From NCBI GenBank assembly GCA_021292105.1, contig CM037864.1, positions 4,374,413 to 4,438,412 on the forward strand: a stretch of 64,000 nt of DNA. The letters are read 5' to 3'. Position numbers and translations under genes: made by a program. A model generated the notes under the pieces. The model did not search any database. It was given only the letters and a program-made list of their open reading frames with translations, and had not been told where the DNA came from. Positions 23,802 to 37,137 of the stretch are shown here, piece after piece. The stretch is from Anadara kagoshimensis (Eukaryota > Mollusca > Bivalvia > Arcoida > Arcidae). Within the stretch, counting starts at the first letter, position 1, and every line of letters begins with the position of its first letter.

Positions 23802-26800
23802 TCAACTTCTATTGACATCTGAACTCGATGTCAAATTACTGTCTCTCAAATCAGTCATCACATGATCCCGATTTTCTGTTCCAGAAACATCATCTCCACC
23901 CGTTTTCCAATCTGTATTTACTTGTGACATGTCCCCTTCAGATTTTGGAACATCAATACAATTAATATTCTCCTCTGGAATTTCATGATGTGTCAGACTA
24001 GAGTTCTGCAAATTGCTAATTTCATTTGTGTATTCAACTTGCACAGTTTTATTGAAATCAGAGGATGACGGCAAAGCGTTTTCAACAAGCTCGGAATTAT
24101 ATTCACCATAAGATACATATACAACATTGTCTTCATCCAATGCATGAGATTCTTCTACCTGATGACTAAGTACTGGTGATACTGTGTCTTGTCGCGCTTG
24201 ACAGGCAGGTGGGATAAACGGAACAAACGACATCTCATTTTCTACTTCCACGGTTGTCTGGTTTTCGATCCTACTTTCGGTATCATTGTCATCATTATTA
24301 ACTAGGCTCTTACTATTTAGATTGTCTGATTCATTAGTTCTACCTGACTGAGTTTGGTCAGTTTTATATTCAACAGAAACAACTGAATCATTGTTTCCAG
24401 TGTTCGAACCCTCAGTATTGGCACTATTGGTGGCATTGCTACCAGTACTTCCAACAAGTCCTGATAAATCCCCTATATCTCCCTGTAACTTGTAAACATG
24501 AATTACAGTTTCTGCATCTGGACCTGCTTCCGGACCTGGCTGAGAATACACCAAAATAAACGGACCTCCATCTGACAAACCGGATACCTGAATATTTTGT
24601 ATTTGACTGTTTCCCTGAGAAGTAACGGTGGAAGTACCAGCACTTGCTTGTGTTACAGTACTTTTTTGACTAGATTTACTTTCGGAAGTCTTTGGAACTT
24701 TTCCTTCTCTCATGTTCATGAGAATATCTACCACTTCCCCTCGGTCTTTTTCCTTATCTCCTGTTTCGACATCCCATGATGCAACTGGATATTTTCCTTC
24801 ATCTTCAAAGTCATTAACAAAGGAACTGAAAAGTTAAAGAAACATTCAAGTTTAAAAGGCAAATTAAAACTACTGATATAAAAAATAATTTGTCATCCAT
24901 TTTAGGAGCAGTTTAAAATAAGAAGAAATTTTGAGTTATCTACTGAAACTCCAAAAGTTGACTCTTAAATGGTATTGTATTTAACTCTTCATGTATCAGT
25001 GGTAGCCTCAGTGGTCAAGTTTTTTTTAACTTTACACTAAGCTTCACAAAGATTCGTTCAAATCACACTCTGGCAGATTCTAGTGTAAGAATTTATGCCA
25101 GTTTTCTAGCTCAGGTTTCCTCCACTTCCTAATCAATAATCTTAAATGGAGCCAGTATGTTTGTCCTTGATCCATGATTTTGGTTATCTTTTCAAGATTT
25201 TGTTTTCTTAAAAAAATCTAGGGTTTTACTACTCAATATAAATCATCAAACCAGATAAGACACTGTTTAATATGTAGTCAAGGTACATGTATAAGTCCCT
25301 CTGAAACAGGTCTAGTTTTCATTGGTAACTCTTACTAGTACTGCAATAACAAGTCATACTTTTTTTATAATTTTTCTTTCATTTTCAATTTTAATTACAC
25401 ATGTGGCAGGAGTAGCTAGCTTTACAGAAGCTGCTTACCCTTCCTAAGCACCCATCAACCCAGGAAGTTCATGTGTGTAACTTTATTTGCCAATTTCAAA
25501 GATTTTGGATTGTGATTACGACATGGATCAGTATGTTTGTGGTTGATTTTCCAGTTTTCAAAGTTTTTACTTTGCTTAGTGATTGTGATTTGGACATGGA
25601 TCAGTATGTTTGTTTAACTTTACCTATCAAATCTTCGTTTGACAGTTCTACCAGATCTACTTCTCTCGTTTTTACTACTTATTTGTTCCTCATCATCATC
25701 CTCTTTGTAGTAATTTCTACCCAAACCTTCTATAACACAGAAAAAAAAATTAAGAATTACTCATGCTGTCTCATCATCTAAATCTCTAGGTTTTCAGGAA
25801 TTTTAAAATTATTAAAAGTCAAATTTTCAAAATTTGTGAAAATATAGTACTGGTATATTTGTGAAAAATATAGTATTTCTTATAAATATTTTTTTCTCAA
25901 ATTGGTAAAATATAAAATATTTTTAAAAATAAATAAATCAGAAATCAACAAATGACATTTTTTACAAATCTGAAATCCTGATAATATGGATATCTTTAAG
26001 ATATTCAGTAATCCTGATAATATGGATATCTTTAAAATATTCAGTAATCCTGATAATATGGATATCTTTAGATATTCAGTAATTTAATGTGTTATTTTGT
26101 AGATCACTTCAAGCTGATAACAGTTGTACAATGTCTGTAGTTCCAAAATTGTCAACATTTACTTGATAATAGAAAATATTAGTTTAGAAATGACTGTGTA
26201 GCTGGACCCTGAGAGCATAAAACTTGAGTCTATCTCAAGTTTATAATGTTTAACAGACTTGCATTTCTTGGACTTCCTTATTATAGTGCAGTGGCAACCA
26301 ATGACAACTTACTTTTCTTTTTCTCTTTATTTTCTGTGTTTTCTGTCTTTTCTTTCTTCTCTCTCTCTTTCTTTGTTTTCTTTGCTTCTTCTTCTACATT
26401 ACATTCTAGGATCATTTCATCTATAATTTTCTGATTAAATGGCTTTTTATCATCTAAAGCAAACATAAATAAATTGACTATTGAAATACTTGTATAAACT
26501 AGCACAATTAATACAGTGAAACTTGTGAATACTGTGATACCTGGAATTCTGTCAAAACTGGTCACAAGTTTAATACTCTTTGTTTAAAATGCAGAAAAAT
26601 TGGTTGGTAATTACTATATGCACAAATTGAGCAACAAATTTTTTTTTGTTAGAAACACATAGAATGATGCTTAAAACACAACTGCATGATTTTTTTCCAC
26701 AAGGAATTTTTTAAACTACAAACTCTCTGATATTTAAACCCATTTCTTTAGCATCTATACATTTTTTTGGTAATATCAGGAACCTGGAAAACCACAAACA

Positions 26801-29800
26801 TTACAAATGAATAGCTATAAATCTACAATATATATATGTACACTTACTTAATGCTTTCTCTATTAAATGTCTATTCTTTCTGTCTTCTTTTCTAAATTTT
26901 TGCTGAAATAAATAAAAAATATGATTTGCTGAAGACTTATTGATTGATTGATTGGTATTCAAGCAAAGTTTATCTATCTTAGTACTATTCCTCAAGTCAA
27001 ATGTTACCCTTCAAAGAAATTTCTCAAATAACGATTGTTAACTTGCCAGAATACATAGAACCAAGTTCATAAATCTGCCAGGGAACATAAACACATAACG
27101 GTATAATGGTATAACGGAAGTAACTTTATATTATGATGGTAAACAGACATGGCAACAAGCATGGAATGCAAGTCAAGCAGAATACGAAATCAAAGGTAAA
27201 TAGACCAAACTTTTGCTACTTTGAAGAAATTACAGGTTTTTTTGGCATTTACACCTGTTTAAAATTGGCATATATGTATCTCAAGAAACTGCTCATACTC
27301 ATATTGGATATGGAATCACTTAATTTGCGTTATCCAGTCAATGTTATTCCAAAACTTTTCAACATGACCGTTTTCCAAATCCTTCCAAAGCATTAAGAGA
27401 TACATGTATCAATCACAAGTTTATACCCATGAATCAAATTCTTATGAAATTCTTAAAATCAATCAGTACCTTGAGTTCAACCCGGGTCCTTTTTGGAAAT
27501 ACTTTCTTCATCAGTGAGAAATCAGTTCCTATGTGACTTAAAGCTTTGAAGAATTTTTCTGTTTCTGTAATGTAAAATAATAAACTTTCAATTATAATAT
27601 ACAATCTTTAAACAGCAAGCCTCAATATGACAAAGTTGGGCGTTATGTTCGCCCTGTTTCAAAATAGAAGTCGTTTTTTGTATGAAAATTTATTAAAATA
27701 ACAGACCCTCTCAGAAAGTTGTCTTCTCACAAAGGAAAACATAAATAAAAGCATTTTTCGATTGAATGATTGAAAAAGATTAAAATGGTTAGAGTTAAAA
27801 CAGTAAAATCTGAACCATTGCACAACCTTTGTTCAAATTTTTTCTCCCTGTTTCGAAAAACTTCTCCCTAATCTTGGCTGAGGGAGAAGTCACTTCTCCC
27901 TGTTTCAAAATCTAATTTGAGCCCTGTAAACAGCAAAACCTGAACCATTGCCACCCTTTGTTCAAATTTTTTTTTGATGTTATAAAGAGGTTTGGCAATA
28001 TAAATTGCGAAGGCTCATCAAGAAATATGTAGAATTTTGAGACTTCAGAATGGAATGACAATTAAGCGAGATGGCAAAGTTATCAAGGGGCATTATATGA
28101 GGTTCTACTGTACCTCAAATACAGTTAATCCTCTATGTTCAAAATTGGCAACTCTTACAGATTATTTTCCATCCAAAATTCCTTCTTTTATCTATTTTAT
28201 TGTGGCATGTTCATAGTGGCTAGGACTGTTGCCAAATACAACAATATAATTACAAATGAGACTGCTAGCTAAGACAGTCATTATATAGTTGCTCTTATAT
28301 CCACAAGTAAGACTTATAGCTAAGTTGGTCCCTATTCAGAAGCTGCTCTTTTAGCCATATTTTAACAGATTTTTTTCTGAGTTAATACACACCTCTTTCA
28401 CTCCAGAATGCACGAGTCCTTTTCTCTCTAAAGCTACCATAAGTTACAAATGAGTCTGTTTCATCAATAATACTACTGTCTTCTTCTATAATGGGACCTT
28501 TATTCTCTATCACCAAGCTGAAAACATACATCAAAATAAGATGCCCATGGGCCTATCCTGATTGATCTATCTTGTAATATTTGATTTTTAAGTCAAAAAA
28601 CACCCTTTAAGGGTATCACAGTCCAATATACAATGTATATTAATAATTACTTGAACTAAGGATGCTATATCTATATTATATACAATGTAAGGTCTAGCTG
28701 TGGTGTTTTAGCCGTTTATGATTTTAAAATAATTTATAGGGGCCCCAAATGCAGTTTCCACATTTTGGGCCGAACAGCCAAGATATGAGCAAATAAAAAA
28801 TATATTTGATAAATGAATAACTTTGTTCTCATCAAGAATAGCCGAAAAATTTCCTGATGCAATGTCTAACAACAAAACACCATCATCTGCTTTATCTTCC
28901 AAGACAACCCCTGTAGACCCTAAATTAAACATATGAATAGTTAGTTGGTTGGTTGAATGTTGCTTAACATCGCATCAGCAATTTTTTCAGCTATTCGCAA
29001 TGAGAACCATTTTTTAATAATCTCTATAGATTAATCTATGAACAATTTCATGTATGCATGTGAAGTGATAGTGTATTGTATGGTCTGCCTTGTATTAGCG
29101 CACACTCAGGGCTACTTTACCGTGCTAGCTCACAGAGTCAATGCACCGCAGACAAGTGTACCACTCCCACAGTCCATTATACTGATACCAGGTGAACCAG
29201 AAAAGGCCAACGGCAAGGAAAATACACTTTCCCACATCTGGTCTGAGCGGGAAAAGATATGAATAGTGAAATACGTGACTAGAATTAAATTTAACATACC
29301 TGGCTTCATTGAGAATAATTTCACCATTTGGACCTATTTTAACCTGCGGGGCTGGCATGTCTTCACATTTGTCCATTTCTTTATCAAGATTTTCCTCATC
29401 CATATCTTCGTCTGAGTCATCAAGTTTATTTTTTGTCATCTGTGGAGATTTCAGTGGCGTGGACAGTCTACACAAAATTTAAATTAAGTATACACTAAGT
29501 TAAGTTAAGTGAAAGTCTGTCTCGAGCCATTAGGCCCATCAGGCCGGAGCTTATCCCCGTTTCGGTGGCGTTAAGCGACTGAGAGTACAAGACTCTCCCC
29601 TGAATGGGACGCCGGTCCATCGCAGGGTTAACCCCCAGCATTTTGCTGGTACTCATTTATTTTTCAGCTGAGTGAACTGCAACAACGTGAAATTAAGTGT
29701 CTTGTTCAAGGACACAACACATCGCCCGGTCCAGGGATCGAACCCACGACCTTCGAATCATGAGTCCAACGCCTTAACCACTAGGCCACGCGCTTCCACA

Positions 29801-32800
29801 CTAAGAACAGCATTTTTCATGAACAATTCTACACTCGTGAATAAAGTCTGAATTTTGAACACTTTTACATTTTTGGATAGAATTCATAACAAAAAGTTTC
29901 CGGCATAAGAGAATTTCAGAAAGAATTCAAATATTTTCAGAAATATTCAGAAAAAAACAGCAGTTTTGTTTAATGAAGGACTACATTGACAGAACCTCCA
30001 TTATAATAACAGTAACAACATCAAGAGCATAGAGAAAAGATTTGTTGATTTTTAACAATTGCTTTAAACATGACATTATAAAATTTCAAAATGTTTATAA
30101 ACGGATGTCTAATGTCAAAAGAGGAGAACAAACAACAGACCCCAATTTACATGTAAAGCACATTATAAGTGTCTGCATTTTTCACCTATAGCTGGTGATA
30201 TTTTGATATAATGATATAAATTTCACCATAAAAACAATCTTACTTTGGTTCGTTATTTTTCTGTTTCATGGGATTTCTGGTTGGGTTCCAGTAGATTAGT
30301 TCCGCCATCTTCATCTTGTTCCGGTCAGCTGGTGCATCAGCTGAAGGAATCACTTTTGGACGCTTGATTTTAGGTTTAATTGTAGCTGCCTGTATATAAT
30401 AAATGGAAGGTTTTACTATCAAAAACTATATTTAAATTTAAGGACACTTGATACACATTATATTACAGAAGAGTTACACTGCCTTCAATCACTTGAAAGT
30501 TTGTCTGTATAAATTATAAGTTTAATTTTAACAAAATGAATGGAAGCTCATGCCAGTAAATCTGTATTTCCAGTGGAGTGGAATAACAGTTATTTTATGC
30601 CCAAGTCAAGATTTTTTCACTTATGGAGATGGTCAGTTCAGGGATTTGGAAGAAACCGGAATGCCAGGAGAAAACCAGCAATCTTTGGCAAATGAAATGA
30701 CAAACTTTCTCAAACAAGGATCTGTTCCAAGTGGGATTCAAACCTGGTCAGTGAGAGGGGTTGTGATCTGTAACCATTCATTAAGACCACTAAGCCACTG
30801 AAGTGTCTCTCTGTATTAAGCGATATCTATAAAGTTTTCCCTTGTATGATCTGACCATAAAATGTAACATCACTTGCAGATTGTTGTTTCTCTTAAAAGA
30901 TACAGTAAAACCTCGTTATAATACCCCACGATAACTTTGTCACCTGGCTTATCGCCACACTATTTTGAAGTCCTAAATTCCATTTTGTTTATGTTTTTTT
31001 TATCCGCCTCCCCCAATTTATCGCCAAACCCCTTCACAACGCCAAAATTTGACTGAACAAATGGTGGCGATGAATAAAGTTTTTACTGTAATATCATTGA
31101 CATACGACAATTTCAATGTCACTTGGTTTGCTAATCTCGAAGCTCTGTGATATTCCATGGCACTCTAAATTTCTTCCATCAATCATCCCAGATACATAAA
31201 TCAGTCTCTAATGTTTTGTGGATGGGACCAGAGCCCTTTTAGTTGTGAGGTTCCACGAATGAAGCAGTCAAATAGCAAAAATTGTAAAATTGAAAAATAC
31301 CAATGTTGTTACAAAGCTCTAGAATAGACTGGTGAAAAAATGTTTAATGAACTAAATTTATTAAATATTAAGCTTGCTGGGAAATAAAGTAGCATTGTGT
31401 ATACCTCACTCATACTCATTGTTCTGTTTCGTTTTTCAGCTTGTTGCTGTTCTACTAGAGGTTGTTTATCTTGAGCAGACGACACTGTAATCACTGCAGG
31501 TGGCACTGTTACATTTGCTTCCTTTGATGTTTCTGGTGACTCAGATACATTATCCAACATGCTCAAATCTCTAACTGCTTTCAATGGACTATAGTTATGA
31601 AAATATAAATAAAGGAAACATTAGTATGTAAATAAATAATTTAAGAATATAAGGGCTGGAACCCTTGCAATTGTGAAAATAAATGTCATGATGACTGAAA
31701 TTGTGAAAAAAAATCCATTAAAGTAAATGAAAACTCCGAAATACTGGTTTTCAAATTGAAATTTCCAAAATTATGAAAATTGGCAATGTTCCCATAAGAT
31801 TTTAAATTGTGAATGGGGCAGAATATCTCTCTAACTTTTTAACAAAGTTAAGCGTAAGAATAATTTTATTTGTGTATTTAAAACAAAACCTTTTTTCACA
31901 TAAATACCTGGCAGCTGGCCTGACTAATTTCATGGGTGATTTCATTGGTGACTTCAGAGGTGATTTAAGAGGTGATTGTTGAAATCCTTGTGAGGTAGGC
32001 GTTAGTCTAAAATAAAATAAAAACAATTACAATGTGCTACCCCAAACATCTGTATCCATTAAATATGGAATCATATTGGTTCACATTTTTTCCAAAAAAA
32101 CATCTTTATTCTGAAAATTCATGACACAAGTCCTATACAAACATTAAGGGGTGTTGATCCGAGGTACAATGGTGAATCCCATTCATAACATTATGACAAA
32201 CATCATTCAAATTTGTTGGATACAACAAAATTTATTTTGCTTGGAAACAAAAGTATGATAGATGGGTGTATGTATGGATGATTGGACAGACTGGTGGACT
32301 AGGAATAGCAGAATACCCTGCCATATACATGTTATATGTAGTGATGATAAAACTCAAATGATTGAGACTTTACTTTCTATTTCTGGTTAGAACAACAATT
32401 TTAATTTATGAAAGTCTGTATTGATATGACCAGTTTTAAACAGGTATAATAAGTTATGGATGTTTGTATACTGATGATATACATTGTATGATATAGACTT
32501 TACCTTTTATTTCTGGTTAGATCAGTCAGATTGGGCTTGGCTTTAGGTAATCTGTTTCTGATTAGTAATGGCTTCAGAGGTGAAGAAGTAACCTAGGAAT
32601 AAAATACAACAATAAATTACAAAACAATGTCTTCTATTGACATGTGGGATACAAAAAATACATATTACCTTTGGCATGTGAACTGAAACATTTGAATCAG
32701 TTAAGAGCTATTTTAACCAGCAGACATTACAAGACTATTCACATACCGAGCTCCCTAGCATAGGGAAGGAATAATCAATGTCTTTTTTAAATCTACATGT

Positions 32801-35788
32801 ATGTTGAGACTAGACTTGCAAATGATTGGCTAGTTACATGCACTCACTGAGCTACTACCAACAACCAACTGACAGAACAACTACCTACACACACTTGGAG
32901 CACTCTTATCTGTGTAAATTTGATTTGTGTTTTCAATGCAAGACAAAATTTGTTATTGCTTTCCGTGTTTATTAGCAGGGTTGCAGATTTCTCTGTCTTC
33001 TACTGAGTCTTCACCCTTAAAGACTGTCATTGATAGATCGATATCAATATATCATCGATAAAAGCCACTGATATGATATCGATACGATTTTTTAGTATCA
33101 ATATCAACAAAAATTACAAGTTCATGGCTAAGGTTGGAATACTGTAATCAATGACATATAGATTGAAGTGGTTGTAGATGTATCATAATTTGAACTCATC
33201 ATTTTAATGTATCTCAAAACCAACTAACATATAAAATAGAGTACATATCTTAATATTAGAAACATTTAAGACAACACTAGACATGCCAAATATTGGAAAA
33301 TTATATGTCTGTAAAAGATTCAACAAAAAATGAACTACTTAATCATTTTTCCTATGTTTAGATTTATCGCTGTTTTTTCAGTTGATATATTGATATTGAA
33401 ATTGTCATCAATGACAGCTCTACACCCTTACCAAAAAATAAAATGGATGAAAAATAATTTCTTTTTTGTTAAACTGGAAATTTGTTAAAGGAAATGAATA
33501 CAAATGTACAAGTACCTAAAAAATAATTTTTGCAGAATATAACAGTACTTCATATTTACTTACCTCTGTTGGTCTTTTCTCTGGTGTTGAAGGTACATTT
33601 ACCGATGCAGTCGGTGGCTGAGCCTGTTTTCCCTGAGGCGGCTGTACCACTATTTCTGGGACCTTTTCTGTCACTTTTTGCTGTTCTTTCTGAGTACTTT
33701 CTAGGCTTACTTTAGAATCCACATTTTGAATCTCTTGTTCTTTATTGGCAGGTGGGTGGACTTTTTTAGTTTCTGTATTCAAAGACTGTTGATTTTTGTG
33801 TCTATCTTCAATTTCACTTCTATAAAATACATGTAGATGTAAATTTTAAAACCACAATGATGATTAAAAATGATTCAATACCAAAAGAAACTAGAATTGT
33901 CTCTTGAGAGCCAAATACCCCCTTCCCACCCCAACATTTCATATTATCCTGCTACCTTGACCTTTCAGATATGACTTTTGTTCAAGGTCATGAAACTTTT
34001 GGACCATGAAGATTATTTATGCCAAGATTTATGACAGTCGTCCAAAGGAATTATAAGATATGGCCCGGATATGATTTTACACGAACACATTGTCATTCCT
34101 ATATACTGGTACCCTCCTCAAACTAGTTTGCAGGGGTATAAAGAGTTCAAAATTAGTATCAAATTCTGAACCACTCATATCTTATTTACAGGTCCTATAA
34201 AAAAAGGTACAGAATTTGGATCTGGAGACTAGCCTAAATTTTAAAGGAAATGTCAACAAAATAAGAAACATTCCCAACTGTATCTTTCTCAAATACGAAA
34301 TTTAAATTACATGTAATTTGTCATTATACTTATGTAAATATTTATGCCATTCATTTAAAATTTGTAGTACATGTAATCAATTCATTAATATTTTCTACCA
34401 TAAAATATCTTTAAATGATGATTTCTGCAAAAAGTCAAATGACAGGAAATATTCCTGAATTACAATACTGGTATTTGATCAAATTCTTGGAATTTTGTAA
34501 GTTATAATAACATTAACAAACCTTGAGTTAGTTAACACAGCCTGACTATCCTGCTGTTTACCAGCATTTGTAGTGTTGTTGTTGGACAGTGACTTTACAG
34601 TTCCAGATCTAAAAAATACAAAGTACACATACATGTATAATAAAATAATCTGTCTTACAGGTTAATGTTTTATACCTTGCAACAGACACATGCTATCTGT
34701 ACATAAACACTAACTTTTTATAAAGATGTATATATAATGACACTTTTCCGACAAGTCTGGATAATCAAATTACATTGTTAATTTGAGGCTAGGATGATAA
34801 AAAAATCATCATTATTAAATTACTTTAAAATACTTCCATAAGTAATTTACATTACATCTGGCAATGATGGGAGATAAGCAAACAAAAACTTCATCACTTT
34901 AAATATCAACCAGATGAATTTTTTTAATGGGAATGAGGCCTCTTCTGAAAGGTAAGGGGTTTACACAATCACAATCCAAAAAGCAAAGGAAAAATTTTGA
35001 AAACTGGCAAATTTAGTTAAACTGGTGAATTTCCATCAAGAAGTGAAACCATGTGCCCAGAAGCAATGCCAAACATAGTTAACATTTGAACTTCCACCAT
35101 GGAAGTGAGACCAGTGCTTCAGAGCATGCCAAAAATAGTTAACATTTGAACTTCCACCATGGAAGTGAGACCAGGTGCTCCAGAAGCAATGCCAAAAATA
35201 GTTAACATGTGAACTTCCACCAGGGAAGCGAGGCCAGGTGCTTCAGAAGCAATGCCAAAATAAGTCAATAACATATGTATACATGTACCTGGAAGGGATA
35301 TTTGGTTTAGCTTTGGGTAATCTGTTTCTAATTGATGGTGGCGGTTTCTTTCCAGGTAACACAGCTTTCGCTTCAGTTGGATCAACGGAGCTAGTCTTTG
35401 AAGTTGATACCTTATCCTGATCCTTCAATAGTGTGAACGCTGGTTCTTTATCGGTAGATTCACCATTGCTTAGTTCTGTTACACTCCCAGTGTTACTGTT
35501 GTCAATTTCTGTTGATTTTACACTTTTATCATTTGTGTTATGTGCACTTTTAGTATCTGATAATCTGTCTGCATTTGTTGGTTGTTTAGGTGTTTCTTTC
35601 GCAATTTTGGCTGAGATATCAACTCCCCCACTGCATAATATAGCAGAATTTTCAACATTTTTGTCTATGTCTTTCTTTACTGAGGTGTCTACAGAAGAAG
35701 AGGATTTTGATGCAGGTCCCTGAGGTTTTGTGGCCCCTTTAGGGCCAATATTGGGTTTTATCTGTAACCTAGATCTCCTAGTTGCCAT
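23802..35788 (-). CDS. BDP1: TFIIIB subunit B'' homologue (BDP1), 14 coding exons
   Basis: SANT-domain subunit of TFIIIB, which recruits RNA polymerase III to tRNA, 5S and U6 genes. Exons in transcript order: 35788-35289, 34608-34522, 33819-33564, 32592-32504, 32006-31908, 31588-31405, 30389-30244, 29467-29300, 28517-28393, 27564-27470, 26902-26848, 26453-26313, 25729-25624, 24825-23802. All junctions are GT..AG with matching phases; total 3075 nt, 1024 codons plus stop. Similarity to vertebrate BDP1: N-terminal RRSRLQIKPNIGP, the DRNKMKMAELIYWNP segment (exon 7), APQVKIGPNGEIILNEA (exon 8), and the SANT region from TYGSF through FFKALSHIGTDFSLMKKVFP and RTRVELKQKFRKEDR (about residues 540-605). 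The N-terminal third is low complexity with S-P-x-K motifs; the C-terminal 340 residues are S/T/N/E-rich and unrecognised. A 5' splice acceptor at 35835-35836 implies an untranslated first exon, perhaps starting near 38100 (donor at 38000-38001). It is much shorter than the roughly 2600-aa human protein. Confidence 0.93.
25000..25180 (+). repeat. SINE-2 copy in BDP1 intron 13
   Basis: TAGCCTCAGTGGTCAAG head, GTTCAAATCACACTCTGG, then GATTCTAGTGTAAGAA. Diverged. Confidence 0.6.
25973..26080 (+). repeat. 36-bp tandem repeat, three copies
   Basis: Units AATCCTGATAATATGGATAT plus CTTTAAAATATTCAGT in BDP1 intron 12. Confidence 0.85.
28938..29262 (+). repeat. Interspersed repeat with (GGTT)n end, copy A
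   Basis: Shares about 300 bp with 63203-63505: GAATGTTGCTTAACATCGCA, ATCTATGAACAATTTCATGT, ATACCAGGTGAACCAG. Part of it is also found inverted at about 28815-28870. Located in BDP1 intron 8. Confidence 0.85.
29504..29800 (-). repeat. tRNA-headed SINE of a different family (SINE-3)
   Basis: Minus strand: GCGTGGCCTAGTGGTTAAGG (A box), GTGGGTTCGATCCCTGG (B box), CCTTGAACAAGACACTTAA, then CCTGCGATGGACCGGCGTCC. The central part resembles a SINE type common in molluscs. Located in BDP1 intron 7. Confidence 0.8.
30575..30805 (-). repeat. SINE-2 copy in BDP1 intron 6
   Basis: Minus strand: GTGGCTTAGTGGTCTTAATG head, GTTTGAATCCCACTTGGAAC, tail TGGGCATAAAATAACTGTT. Confidence 0.75.
30901..31090. mobile_element. 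Pogo/Tigger-like MITE with TA flanks
   Basis: Starts TACAGTAAAACCTCGTTATA and ends ATAAAGTTTTTACTGTA. Located in BDP1 intron 6. Confidence 0.7.
33880..34140 (+). repeat. Dispersed repeat with AAGGTCA motifs
   Basis: Contains CTACCTTGACCTTTCAGATA and TTCAAGGTCATGAAAC and ends near GCAGGGGTATAAAGAG, a type of sequence also seen near 57510. In BDP1 intron 2. Confidence 0.45.
35026..35262 (+). repeat. 60-63-bp tandem repeat, four copies, beside BDP1 exon 1
   Basis: Units contain GTTAACATTTGAACTTCCAC and AGAAGCAATGCC; the last ends 26 bp from the exon 1 donor. Confidence 0.9.
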
Positions 35789-35911
35789 GGTGAATATGTT
35801 GATATTATTGAATCTTTGAAGTCTCAACTTCAATCTACAAAAAGAAAACATATATTTCATTAACAAAAGTGCATTTTAATGTTATGTAATAGTATTTCTA
35901 TTTTACTAGTA

Positions 35912-36258
35912 GAGTTGAGTATTAGTGTTTAATGTACTAGTCAAGAATATTTCACTTATATTAAGATTTTCCCAGCTAAAGTCAAAGGTGCAGAAAATTT
36001 GCCTGTGCATTGGGCTGATAGCATTATACAGTATGGTTCTTTATCGTGCCACTTCTACCATGACACAGGTCCTCATTTATTTTATTTTCCCACAGGAAAG
36101 AACCATGACTTTTATTTTGTAATGCCAAATGCTTGGTGAAATAAAAGTCACTATCCACTTTCAAGTCTTGGGTCAGACGGGATCTGGGTTAGAACCTATA
36201 ACCCACAACCTCCCACTTATGAAGCGAGTACTCTGCCAACTGAGCTACCCAAGTGGTA
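35912..36258 (-). repeat. SINE-1 copy
   Basis: Minus strand: TAGCTCAGTTGGCAGAGTAC head to tail CTTGACTAGTACATTAAACA. Probably in the 5' intron of BDP1. Confidence 0.8.
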
Positions 36259-37137
36259 CTGTTTTACTTGTAGTTTATTATACAAAAGTGTTACAACAAC
36301 CTTCAAGATATGATATACTTCCAGTTGTCTGCTAATATAGTAAATTCCTGTAAGAATTGTTAAAGTTTAGCATTTTATTATCTGACCGAGATCACCACTT
36401 TGTGATATGCGGTATCTCTAGATTGCTGGCAGATGTGCGATGCGATACTCCAGGTTACCTGAAGAACAAGTTGCCCAGTTATGATGGTTTGTAGTAATCT
36501 GATGTGTGACCCCAGTTTGGATAGCTTGGGCTAGGAAAGTAACATATAATTTGCCTCTGTTTAACTATGTCTTGTATTTTCCCAGGTTTTTCTAGTATCA
36601 TTTAACTATCATTGGTATTGACCACACCATGAAACACTTAATAGAAAGCGTAGCTTTTTCGAGGTCTTCACCATAGACAATGTGTTGACGTAATTCTAAA
36701 ACCAGTCTAACTACAACAATGTCCAATACTCCAACACAATAATCTGTATACTGGTTAGCTAAAAAATTTGTGTCAAATTCACATGAAATTTCCCGCAAGA
36801 CATTGTCATTTTGAAACAAAAATGCAACAGGATCTTGCAAGACCTCAAGGGATTTCAAAACAAATCATTTTGAATGGATTCAGGATATTCCCCAAGAAAT
36901 ATAGATAAATAGAATAGGGTTTCAAAAGGTTTGAAAGTTTGCTCAAATAAGAATAAAAAACTTCAGCCACAGAGTCAGAGTGGTTTGCTGCATGTTCTAA
37001 ACTGTCACAGGGTCAGTCAGTCATAATATGTTACAATGTATGTGTGGATATCATGTCGCCTACACTTTTGATTTCACAGATTTATACACAAAGTAGACGA
37101 AATTGCGTGAATGAAAAGTATTAAATCACAGCGAATG

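Noticed and set aside
28708-28932. Minus-strand frame resembling an extra BDP1 exon
   Set aside because: Part of it is an inverted copy of the adjacent interspersed repeat (28938-29262), and BDP1 exons 8 and 9 already join in phase without it.
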